Positions 1 to 5,131 of a stretch of DNA of 5,131 bases are shown piece by piece (positions within the stretch are counted from its first letter, which is position 1; every line of letters starts with the position of its first letter). The DNA comes from Caldifarciminota bacterium (GTDB taxonomy: Bacteria; Hydrothermota; Tepidihabitantia; SM23-42). Made by a program: the position numbers and the translations under genes. Location: contig DAOVAN010000117.1 in assembly GCA_030671005.1 (NCBI GenBank), positions 1-5,131 on the forward strand, given 5' to 3'. The notes beneath the pieces are model-generated. The model searched no databases. It was given only the letters and a program-made list of their open reading frames with translations, and had not been told where the DNA came from.

Positions 1-105
1 ATCACAGCGAGAGAAGCTATCGCTTCTTCGATTACAGTAATGAACGACAGATTCACCGACAGAGAAGTCGGCATGCTCATTTTTTCAATCAAACCGAAGA
101 TTTGA
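1..105 (+). CDS. Possible C-terminal tail of an upstream gene, partial and unidentified
   Basis: This frame is open from the window edge and closes with TGA at 103-105, leaving 34 residues. The peptide has a normal mix of acidic, basic and hydrophobic residues and ends SIKPKI. About four fifths of its codons begin with a purine, and all three Arg codons are AGA, which matches codon use in the genes downstream. It would be co-oriented with the operon, about 100 nt before its first start codon, leaving room for the promoter. No family is recognisable from so short a piece. The main alternative is a divergent - strand gene over the same bases, so the call is weak. Confidence 0.22.
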   Translation: MTAREAIASSITVMNDRFTDREVGMLIFSIKPKI

Positions 106-175
106 GAAAAAATGGCAACAGTGATATCATTCAAATAACCGGATTCCAGCTACGAGCCCAATGTTAAAGAAATAC

Positions 176-203
176 TTGAATTCAAACCCGTTTGGTTTAT
201 AAT
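176..203 (+). promoter_or_regulatory. Sigma70-type promoter of the operon
   Basis: A -35 box TTGAAT (176-181) and a perfect -10 box TATAAT (198-203) are separated by 16 nt, close to the sigma70 consensus. It is the best promoter seen in the window and sits directly before the first gene of a tightly packed operon. The expected transcription start, 5-7 nt past the -10 box, falls at about 209-211, on the ATG of the DUF512 gene itself. This implies a leaderless transcript or a slightly downstream start. The assignment rests on sequence match only. Confidence 0.65.
183..194. promoter_or_regulatory. Candidate operator palindrome in the promoter spacer
   Basis: CAAAC-CC-GTTTG is an inverted repeat with 5-bp arms that lies wholly between the -35 and -10 boxes. 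A second perfect palindrome, TTGAATTCAA (176-185), overlaps the -35 box and the left arm. A dimeric regulator bound here would block RNA polymerase, and MerR-type regulators classically bind within promoter spacers. MerR-type operator promoters usually have 19-20 bp spacers, however, and this one has 16. Short arms in AT-rich DNA can arise by chance, so the call is tentative. Confidence 0.25.
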
Positions 204-208
204 ATCAT

Positions 209-1426
209 ATGGTTCGAGTGACTGCCAGTAAAGACAAGAGAATCCCCGCCGGTACAGAGCTCATTGCAATCAATGACCAGAAGATTGCAGATTTCCTTGA
301 GTTCAAATTCTATGACGATACTTCAAAAACCCGCCAGCTCACGATCCAGACAAATAGCACATCAAGAAGAATAATATACAAACCCCACGAGATGATCGCG
401 GTGAGTCTTGCCTCTCCAAAATACAAACGATGTACAAATAATTGTGAATTCTGCTTCATCAATGGTCTGCCTCAACATTTGAGAAAAGAACTCTACTTCC
501 GGGACGATGATTACCGGCTATCATTTCTCTTCGGCAATTTCCTGAGTCTAACCAATATCGACAAATTAGATATATCGAGAATCGGCAGGTTAAGACTATC
601 GCCACTCTACATCTCAGTACACACAACAAATCCAAAATTACGTATCCAGCTCTTCAAGAATGAAAGAGCTGGTTTGATCTTAGAACAACTAAAGGCACTC
701 GCCGATAATGATGTAAAACTGCACTGTCAGATTGTAGTAATCCCGGGTATGACCAGCGGACAGAATCTCTATAACACCATTCAAGACCTCAGCCTACTTT
801 ATCCGGCAGTGTCTTCGATTGGCATAGTACCGGTCGGTAAGACAAAATACGTGAAAAAAATTCCATCAGTCTCAAGAAAGCTCGCACAGTCAATAATAAA
901 AACGGGCCTGCTTTTCCATAACCGTTTCCGAAAGAAACATAAAAGAGGACTCGTCTATCTCGCCGATGAATTCTATATTAGAGCTGGCCGTCGAATACCC
1001 AAAAAAGATTACTACGATGACTTTCCGCAATACGAAAACGGCATAGGTATGGTGCGGTCTCTGTTGGATGAAATGGACAAGATAACTAAAGCCAAGAAAT
1101 CCAAGGGCAGACATTTAATTCTAACCGGCAAATCAGCGTACCCGTACCTGAAAATGTTGAAGGCGAGAATTGCACCAAATGTGTATGTTGATATTGAATC
1201 CGTGGCAAACACGTTCTTTGGTTCAACCGTGACCGTTTCCGGACTGCTCACTGCACAAGATATGACTCGAACAATTAAGCGGATCGGCGATAGATATGAT
1301 AATATCATCCTACCACCTAACTGCGTCAACGATTCAAATCAATTCCTCGATGGTAAAACACCAGAAGCGAAACGTGTGTTAGTTTCACCAAAGACAGTCC
1401 AGGAGTTGTTCAAATGCCTACAGTAG
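209..1426 (+). CDS. DUF512 family radical SAM protein with N-terminal PDZ-like domain
   Basis: This is a predicted cytosolic Fe-S enzyme of the DUF512 / TIGR03279 family, whose reaction is, to my knowledge, unassigned. The N-terminus (about 1-35, with AGTELIAINDQKI) is a compact PDZ-like segment. Cys75, Cys79 and Cys82 form the CX3CX2C motif that binds the 4Fe-4S cluster in radical SAM proteins. Family signatures follow: the YFRDDDYRLSFLFGN stretch at 96-110, RLSPLYISVH at 129-138, HCQIVVIPG at 172-180, YPAVSSIGIVPVG at 198-210, and DEFYIRAGR then DFPQYENGIGMVR at 253-283. The C-terminal DUF512 part (about 200-405) looks complete. At 405 residues it is slightly short for the family, mostly at the N-terminus. 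After the cluster cysteines it reads FINGLP where relatives usually have FIDQLP. The ATG at 209 fits the usual start of the PDZ-like domain, but no Shine-Dalgarno site precedes it. The end overlaps der by 13 nt. Confidence 0.92.
   Translation: MVRVTASKDKRIPAGTELIAINDQKIADFLEFKFYDDTSKTRQLTIQTNSTSRRIIYKPHEMIAVSLASPKYKRCTNNCEFCFINGLPQHLRKELYFRDDDYRLSFLFGNFLSLTNIDKLDISRIGRLRLSPLYISVHTTNPKLRIQLFKNERAGLILEQLKALADNDVKLHCQIVVIPGMTSGQNLYNTIQDLSLLYPAVSSIGIVPVGKTKYVKKIPSVSRKLAQSIIKTGLLFHNRFRKKHKRGLVYLADEFYIRAGRRIPKKDYYDDFPQYENGIGMVRSLLDEMDKITKAKKSKGRHLILTGKSAYPYLKMLKARIAPNVYVDIESVANTFFGSTVTVSGLLTAQDMTRTIKRIGDRYDNIILPPNCVNDSNQFLDGKTPEAKRVLVSPKTVQELFKCLQ
1401..1405 (+). promoter_or_regulatory. Ribosome binding site of der
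   Basis: AGGAG lies 8 nt before the ATG at 1414, inside the last codons of the DUF512 gene. It supports the overlapping start of der rather than a later one, because the P-loop GTPase fold needs the residues that follow this ATG directly. Confidence 0.7.
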
Positions 1427-2697
1427 CGATTGTCGGACGTAAGAATGTAGGAAAATCGACGATATTCAACCGGCTCGCCGGAATAAGAATGAGCATTGTC
1501 TATAAAGACCCCGGTGTTACGCGTGATCGCGTTTATAACGAAGTCGAATGGTGTGGTAGATCCTTCGACCTAATTGATACCGGTGGTTTCTTTCCGGATG
1601 AGGAATTTCCTTTAGCCCGCAGTATCCAGAAACAGATTGAAACCGCCTTGCAGGAAGCTGACTTAATATATTTTGTCGTCGACGGACGCAGCGGTCTTAA
1701 ACCTACCGACGAGGACATAGGCATAGAACTGAGAAAGATTAATAAAACGATATTTCTCTTGGTCAATAAAATTGACAGCAAGGGCGTCAGAAACAATGCC
1801 CTGGAATTCCATAAGCTTGGCTACGATAGAATGTTTCTGGTCTCTGCCGAAGCAGGCGCCGGATTTGGTGACCTCCTGGATGCTACTCTAGATACATTTC
1901 CTGTTTCCAAATCTACCAAAGAAGAAACATTTATCAGACTACTGATCCTCGGCCGCCCGAATTCTGGTAAATCAACTCTGCTGAATGCAATCCTGAATGA
2001 AGAAAGGGCAATTGTCGACGCCCGACCAGGCACGACAAGAGACCTGGTGAACGCAAGGTTCAATTACGACGGCAAGACCATAGAAATAATCGACACCGCT
2101 GGTATAAGGAAGCGTTCCCGCATTACGAAACCTATTGAATTCTATTCAGTGATGCGGGCGATTAGAATGATCGAGAAAACCAATGTTGCGGTCTTGATTT
2201 TCGACACAACAACCGGTGTCGTAGAGCAAGATCAAAGAATCGCCGCACTCGTTCTGTCAAAAGCAAAGGGGCTGATTGTCGTACCCAACAAAATCGACCT
2301 GATTGAAGAAGAGGAACACCATAAGATAATGGCCTCAACCATTCAATCTCTACACTTCCTGGATTTCGTACCGATCATTCCCATATCGGCAAAGACAAAA
2401 ACCAACGTCGAAAAAATCGTACAGAAAGTCCTGGAGATACACAAGGAAAGTGATAAAACGGTAAGCAAACGTGCCCTTGATGATATAACCAAAACATTGA
2501 AAGATCCGCCCGGTGGCGAAATACTGAAGCTACGGCAAGTCGGACGCCGGCCGCCGATTTTCAGAGCAACACTGACATCAAAAGTCAAGGAAAGCTACAT
2601 AAAGTACCTACGCAACACGATCCGTGACTATTTTAGTTTTGCAGGTATTCCAATTCTCATAAAGACAAGTATTACTAAGAGATATCGTATCAAGTGA
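1414..2697 (+). CDS. der: Ribosome-assembly GTPase Der (EngA)
   Basis: Der is an essential cytosolic GTPase with two tandem G domains that acts in late assembly of the 50S ribosomal subunit. G domain 1 shows GRKNVGKS (8-15), PGVTRDR (33-39), DTGG (55-58), NKID (118-121) and SAE (144-146). G domain 2 shows GRPNSGKS (180-187), PGTTRD (205-210), DTAG (227-230), NKID (292-295) and SAK (325-327). The KH-like C-terminal domain spans about 350-427, with the hallmark VGRRPPIFRA and ESYIKYLRN. Der usually has 430-490 residues, so 427 is compact but complete. In G domain 2, G1 has Ser where Val is usual (GRPNVGKS), and G4 reads NKID where NKWD is common. Both should still bind GTP. The start overlaps the DUF512 stop by 13 nt and has its own AGGAG site, suggesting translational coupling. 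Confidence 0.97.
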   Translation: MPTVAIVGRKNVGKSTIFNRLAGIRMSIVYKDPGVTRDRVYNEVEWCGRSFDLIDTGGFFPDEEFPLARSIQKQIETALQEADLIYFVVDGRSGLKPTDEDIGIELRKINKTIFLLVNKIDSKGVRNNALEFHKLGYDRMFLVSAEAGAGFGDLLDATLDTFPVSKSTKEETFIRLLILGRPNSGKSTLLNAILNEERAIVDARPGTTRDLVNARFNYDGKTIEIIDTAGIRKRSRITKPIEFYSVMRAIRMIEKTNVAVLIFDTTTGVVEQDQRIAALVLSKAKGLIVVPNKIDLIEEEEHHKIMASTIQSLHFLDFVPIIPISAKTKTNVEKIVQKVLEIHKESDKTVSKRALDDITKTLKDPPGGEILKLRQVGRRPPIFRATLTSKVKESYIKYLRNTIRDYFSFAGIPILIKTSITKRYRIK

Positions 2698-2704
2698 GTC
2701 AGAA

Positions 2705-3292
2705 ATGGCGTACGTAATTTCGTTCGTAATTGGTTTTCTCTTCGGTGTAATCCCCTTCTCATATATGCTCGGCCTATTGCGTGGGGTGGACTTAAGAAGA
2801 GTTGGAAGTAGAAACATTGGCGCCACCAACCTCGGACGTACCTTAGGTTTCCCCTTTTTCGCCCTAGGTTTTCTGCTTGATGCACTGAAAGGGATTGTCC
2901 CGGTTCTACTCGCTCATTCTCTTTTTGGTTTCGGCACTCTTGCTGGAGCCGGTGCGATACTGGGGCATATATTCAATCCATTATTCAACTTTCATGGGGG
3001 CAAGGGTGTCGCAACGACCATCGGTGTTGCTATTGCGCTCGTCACAAAATCATTCGCACTCGCTCTTGGAACCTGGCTGATCATCTATCTCTCAACCTTT
3101 CTCGTATCGCTTGCTTCGCTCTGTTTTGCAGTATCCTTACCTTTATTCACAATCATTCTACAGGAAGGAACCCTTGGTGATAGAATTCTTTTCGTCGCGA
3201 TCGGAGTCATGGTCATTTATGCACACCGCTCAAACATAAGAAGGCTCCTCGATAGAAAAGAACCCAAGACGATTCTCTGGAGAAAAAAATGA
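2705..3292 (+). CDS. plsY: Acyl-phosphate:glycerol-3-phosphate acyltransferase PlsY
   Basis: PlsY is an integral inner-membrane enzyme that transfers a fatty acyl group from acyl-phosphate (made by PlsX) to position 1 of glycerol-3-phosphate, giving lysophosphatidate. The protein is largely hydrophobic with five to seven membrane segments, for example near 4-25, 48-70, 105-125, 127-150 and 158-173. The three conserved cytosolic motifs are present: GSRNIGATN (34-42), HGGKGVATT (97-105), and AHRSNIRRLLDRKEPK (173-188). GHIFNP (87-92) and LDALKG (58-63) also match the family. The 195-residue length is typical. Motif 1 has Arg36 where Gly is usual (GSGN), and motif 3 has Lys185 where Gly is usual before Glu186. 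The start lies 7 nt after the der stop and has only a weak GTGAG-like site, so coupling to der translation is likely. Its product pathway uses the substrate made by GpsA next door. Confidence 0.96.
   Translation: MAYVISFVIGFLFGVIPFSYMLGLLRGVDLRRVGSRNIGATNLGRTLGFPFFALGFLLDALKGIVPVLLAHSLFGFGTLAGAGAILGHIFNPLFNFHGGKGVATTIGVAIALVTKSFALALGTWLIIYLSTFLVSLASLCFAVSLPLFTIILQEGTLGDRILFVAIGVMVIYAHRSNIRRLLDRKEPKTILWRKK
3279..3283 (+). promoter_or_regulatory. Ribosome binding site of gpsA
   Basis: GGAGA lies 5 nt before the gpsA ATG at 3289, within the last codons of plsY. Together with the ATGA overlap it indicates coupled translation of the two enzymes. Confidence 0.65.
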
Positions 3293-4278
3293 AATTAGGT
3301 ATTCTGGGATGTGGCAACTGGGGATCCGTGTTTGGCATAATACAACACGGCAATGGGCATACCGTGAAGATATGGGAATATGATGAGGAACGTGCCCGCA
3401 AAGTGCAGGCGACGAGAAACAATGAGCCGTTCCTGATTGCCCACCGACTGCCCACCGACATCCTGGTCGACTGGAACATTGCGAATGTGTTGTCCGACGT
3501 CGATCTGGTTGTGTTTGCTGTTCCTTCACAAGTATTGAGCAGTGTCGTTGAGACAGCAAAAAGAATCAAACCCCAAACAGAGTACTACTTGAATCTCACC
3601 AAAGGCATCGAGATCAAGAGTTTACGCCGTCCGTCCGAAATGATTGGTGAGTTACCTGATGCAAAGAGTAAAACATATGTACTTTCGGGCCCGTGCATCG
3701 CCAACGAGATCATTAGAAATGAACCCACCGCCGTTGTCTTAGTTGGTTCCGACGATACGGGCACGAGAGAACTTCAGCGCGCGCTCTCGACTGAATACTT
3801 TCGCGTGTATCAGGGCGATGATATTACAGGTGTCGAATTGGGTGCAGCAATCAAAAATGTAATCGCAATCGGCTGCGGTATAAGCGATGGATTGGGCTTT
3901 GGTAATAATGCCAAAGGCGCCCTCATAACTCGAGGAATTGTTGAAATGCAGCGCATCGGTGTTGAAATGGGAGCTAAGGCACGAACATTCTGGGGGCTGT
4001 CCGGTTTTGGCGATTTGGTAACGACTTCTTTCAGTGAGGAATCGAGAAACCACATTCTGGGTAAGAAAATCGGTGCCGGGAAGCATCTGGAGCAGGCCAT
4101 CCAGGAGATGGTCATGGTGGCCGAAGGTGCACCCACGGCCAAGGCAATCAAGATTCTAGCCGACCGGCATAAAATCGAGATGCCGATATGCGAGGCGGTA
4201 TACAATATCTTATATCGAGATGAAGCACCAAACGTGGCAATCCGTAATTTGATGAGCAGACCATTAAAGTATGAGTAA
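3289..4278 (+). CDS. gpsA: NAD(P)-dependent glycerol-3-phosphate dehydrogenase
   Basis: GpsA reduces dihydroxyacetone phosphate to sn-glycerol-3-phosphate with NAD(P)H in the cytosol, supplying the backbone for phospholipids. The N-terminal Rossmann domain (about 1-180) opens with GCGNWG (7-12), the dinucleotide-binding loop. It continues with FAVPSQ (76-81), LTKGIE (103-108) and LSGPCIANE (132-140). The C-terminal helical domain carries GVELGAAIKNVIAI (181-194), DGLGFGNNAKGALITRG (200-216) and GFGDLVTTS (239-247) followed by SRN (252-254). By alignment with known enzymes, Lys105, Lys189, Asp242, Thr246, Arg253 and Asn254 correspond to catalytic or phosphate-binding residues. The 329-residue length is normal. 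Cys136 and Ile137 replace the usual Ser/Thr-Phe of the GP(S/T)FA motif. The start overlaps the plsY stop as ATGA. The product feeds PlsY. Confidence 0.97.
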   Translation: MKLGILGCGNWGSVFGIIQHGNGHTVKIWEYDEERARKVQATRNNEPFLIAHRLPTDILVDWNIANVLSDVDLVVFAVPSQVLSSVVETAKRIKPQTEYYLNLTKGIEIKSLRRPSEMIGELPDAKSKTYVLSGPCIANEIIRNEPTAVVLVGSDDTGTRELQRALSTEYFRVYQGDDITGVELGAAIKNVIAIGCGISDGLGFGNNAKGALITRGIVEMQRIGVEMGAKARTFWGLSGFGDLVTTSFSEESRNHILGKKIGAGKHLEQAIQEMVMVAEGAPTAKAIKILADRHKIEMPICEAVYNILYRDEAPNVAIRNLMSRPLKYE

Positions 4279-4293
4279 CATGTTCAAACGTCA

Positions 4294-4299
4294 AGGAGG
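4294..4299 (+). promoter_or_regulatory. Strong ribosome binding site that sets the merR start
   Basis: AGGAGG, within AAGGAGGG (4293-4300), is the best Shine-Dalgarno sequence in the window. It lies 4 nt before the ATG at 4304 and favours that start over the in-frame ATGs at 4271 and 4280. The spacing is a little short but workable. Confidence 0.75.
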
Positions 4300-4303
4300 G
4301 TAT

Positions 4304-4636
4304 ATGGCTGAAAAGGAATTCTTTTCGATAAAGGAAGTGGCTGATATGCTGGAACTGAAGCCATACATACTGCGTTATTGGGAGAAAGAATTTTCGATAT
4401 TGCGTCCCAAGCGAAATAGAGTGGGGCGCCGATACTACACGAAGAAAGACATTGACGTCGTACGCATGATCAAAAATATATTGTACGAGCAGGGTTACAC
4501 AATTGCCGGAGCAAAAAAGAAGCTCCTGCAGATAATCGAAGGTCCCGAGCAACTCTCTCTTCCTCTGAGGAGCCGAAATAAATTCTTACGTGAATTGAGG
4601 GATGAGTTACGAAAACTTGGTAATGTGTTGAAGTAA
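4304..4636 (+). CDS. Small MerR-family transcriptional regulator
   Basis: This 110-residue DNA-binding protein belongs to the short MerR group. FFSIKEVADMLELKPYILRYW (6-26) is the helix-turn-helix. EKEFSILRPKRNRVGRRYY (27-45) is the wing region typical of the family, and DIDVVRMIKNILYEQGYTIAGAKKKL (49-74) is the second helical pair. The remaining 35 residues are a charged helix (RELRDELRKLG near 96-106) that could be a short dimerisation coiled coil. There is no effector-binding domain and no metal-binding cysteine, so it is not a MerR, CueR or SoxR type sensor. An upstream in-frame ATG at 4271 would add 11 residues that overlap gpsA and have no homology-like character. The AAGGAGG site before 4304 decides the start. 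It is the last gene of the operon, 25 nt after gpsA. Its target is unknown; autoregulation of the operon is an inference. Confidence 0.9.
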   Translation: MAEKEFFSIKEVADMLELKPYILRYWEKEFSILRPKRNRVGRRYYTKKDIDVVRMIKNILYEQGYTIAGAKKKLLQIIEGPEQLSLPLRSRNKFLRELRDELRKLGNVLK

Positions 4637-4671
4637 GTGCTATTCAGCACAAAACATAAATAGCAACACGT
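4623..4671. terminator. Nested hairpins between convergent genes, possible weak terminator
   Basis: GTGTTG (4625-4630) pairs with CAACAC (4664-4669), enclosing an inner hairpin GTGCT-ATTC-AGCAC (4637-4650). An alternative stem, TGCTATT (4638-4644) with AATAGCA (4659-4665), would compete. The region follows the merR stop and lies before the stop of the opposing TPR gene, where a bidirectional terminator would be expected. Neither strand has a solid T-run after the stem, so it is not a canonical intrinsic terminator. The stems are short and partly AT-rich. Confidence 0.35.
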
Positions 4672-4697
4672 ATCTTAACACTTTAGTATACAAAGAG

Positions 4698-5131
4698 CTA
4701 TTCTTCATCAAGTGTGGTCAACTTCTGCATCGCTTTGTTTTTCAGCATATGTGACTCGGCAATCATATTTGCCTGTAAATAGTACTCCTTGCCTTTCAAC
4801 TTGTCGCCAATCGCCAAGGACGCATCACCGGCAAGTATCAAAGCATGAGCGGCATCTTCTCTATTCTGCTTGAACATTTCGCATGCTTTCAAGTAATTGT
4901 GCCGGGCCCTCAAGAATTCTTCCGTCTCGAAATACAAGTCACCGACCTGCATATAGACATCTGCCCTGTCGCCAATATTGCTGATCAAATCGAGTAGAAT
5001 TGCTATCGCTGTTTCATAATCACCTTGGTTTCTCAGCGCTTTAGACTTTAGTAGATAAGCATCGGGCAAATATATGGATTTTGGATATTCTGAAATCAAT
5101 CGCTCAACCATTGCAGTCGATTCCTTACTCT
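4698..5131 (-). CDS. TPR-repeat protein, C-terminal part, N-terminus beyond the window
   Basis: The frame ends with TAG at 4700-4698 and stays open to the right edge, with codons for SKESTA before the internal Met at 5111, so that Met is probably not the start. Counted from it, three tetratricopeptide-like helix pairs are visible. The first is about 15-48, with DAYLLKSKALRNQGDYETAI. The second is about 50-85, with ADVYMQVGDLYFETEEFLRA. The third is about 87-121, with HALILAGDASLAIGDKLKGK. TPRs form superhelical scaffolds for protein-protein contacts, so no enzyme role follows. The segment MVERLISEYPKSIYLPDA resembles the repeats of cell-envelope TPR proteins such as YbgF/CpoB or BamD-like lipoproteins, but the N-terminus that would show a signal peptide is missing. 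The gene is convergent with the operon and so belongs to another transcript. Confidence 0.85.
   Translation of the reverse strand, partial: SKESTAMVERLISEYPKSIYLPDAYLLKSKALRNQGDYETAIAILLDLISNIGDRADVYMQVGDLYFETEEFLRARHNYLKACEMFKQNREDAAHALILAGDASLAIGDKLKGKEYYLQANMIAESHMLKNKAMQKLTTLDEE

Larger units (their letters stand above)
1..208. other. Left-end region with no certain gene; possible truncated neighbour
   Basis: No complete gene is visible here. Two readings compete. On the + strand, frame 1 is open from the window edge to a TGA at 103-105 and gives a balanced 34-residue tail ending SIKPKI, with purines at most first codon positions and all three Arg codons AGA, as in the operon. On the - strand, a frame from a TTG at 134-132 to the edge is also open and gives an amphipathic peptide with a segment reading VIEEAIASLAV. 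That - strand frame has an in-frame TAG just upstream (about 150) and no clear ribosome binding site. A small hairpin, GAAGC-TATC-GCTTC, lies at 14-27 and partly explains why both strands look similar. Positions 106-175 show nothing but a TGATATCA palindrome (122-129). I cannot decide between the readings, and both may be chance. Confidence 0.5.

Noticed and set aside
45..63. Direct repeat CGACAGA at 45-51 and 57-63
   Set aside because: It is only 7 nt long with two copies, too short to support an iteron, attachment site or array.
296..307. Near copy of the promoter motif CTTGAATTCAAA (175-186) as CTTGAGTTCAAA inside the DUF512 gene
   Set aside because: It encodes part of the conserved FLEFKF segment and differs at one base, so chance is sufficient explanation.
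2895..3080. 61-codon + strand open frame inside plsY
   Set aside because: It is in a different frame from a well-supported membrane enzyme and has no ribosome binding site of its own.
3213..3569. Two long - strand open frames over the start of gpsA
   Set aside because: They lie opposite the conserved Rossmann coding sequence and give Cys/Arg/His-rich peptides typical of antisense translation.
4249..4275. Possible internal promoter before merR (TTGATG-N15-TATGAG)
   Set aside because: Both boxes match poorly, the spacer is short, and the gene follows gpsA by only 25 nt with a strong ribosome binding site, so operon expression explains it.
4271..4303. Upstream in-frame ATG at 4271 as the merR start
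   Set aside because: It overlaps gpsA, adds 11 residues outside the family's usual N-terminus and has no ribosome binding site, while AAGGAGG directly precedes 4304.
4148..4552. 134-codon open frame on the - strand across the gpsA end and merR
   Set aside because: It is antisense to two clear genes and its peptide has no recognisable domain, so it is a shadow frame.

Overview
This window is a compact, ordinary-looking bacterial operon. Five genes are packed head to tail on the + strand, followed by a convergent tetratricopeptide-repeat (TPR) gene that runs off the right end. The + strand order is DUF512 radical SAM protein, der (ribosome-assembly GTPase), plsY (acylphosphate:glycerol-3-phosphate acyltransferase), gpsA (glycerol-3-phosphate dehydrogenase) and a short MerR-type regulator. 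DUF512 next to der, plsY and gpsA is an arrangement I know from Clostridia and other bacteria. Base composition is moderate, AGA is a common Arg codon, and no gene is Gram-type specific. The organism could be an uncultivated lineage of the FCB or WOR-3 kind, but that is a weak guess and I cannot name the taxon.

Layout. Positions 1-208 hold no certain gene. The left end is open in frames on both strands, so a truncated neighbour may lie there. Positions 176-203 carry a strong sigma70-type promoter, TTGAAT-N16-TATAAT. Its -10 box sits only 5 nt before the ATG at 209, so the first gene may be read from a leaderless mRNA. A short palindrome fills the promoter spacer. The genes then run 209-1426 (DUF512), 1414-2697 (der, 13-nt overlap), 2705-3292 (plsY), 3289-4278 (gpsA, 4-nt ATGA overlap) and 4304-4636 (merR, with a strong AAGGAGG site that sets the start). 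Positions 4637-4697 separate convergent genes and can fold into nested hairpins. Positions 4698-5131 (- strand) encode the C-terminal part of a TPR protein.

How the genes work together. GpsA makes sn-glycerol-3-phosphate from dihydroxyacetone phosphate, and PlsY acylates it from acyl-phosphate to give lysophosphatidate, so the pair forms the entry to phospholipid synthesis. Der acts in maturation of the large ribosomal subunit. The DUF512 protein is a predicted Fe-S radical SAM enzyme without, to my knowledge, an assigned reaction. Overlaps and tight spacing point to one transcript with translational coupling, linking growth-related membrane and ribosome functions.

I found no CRISPR array, insertion sequence, tRNA, rRNA or defence system, and no convincing previously undescribed system. 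The most useful leads are the possible leaderless promoter with its palindrome, the DUF512 enzyme of unknown reaction, and the MerR regulator placed as the last gene of a phospholipid operon.
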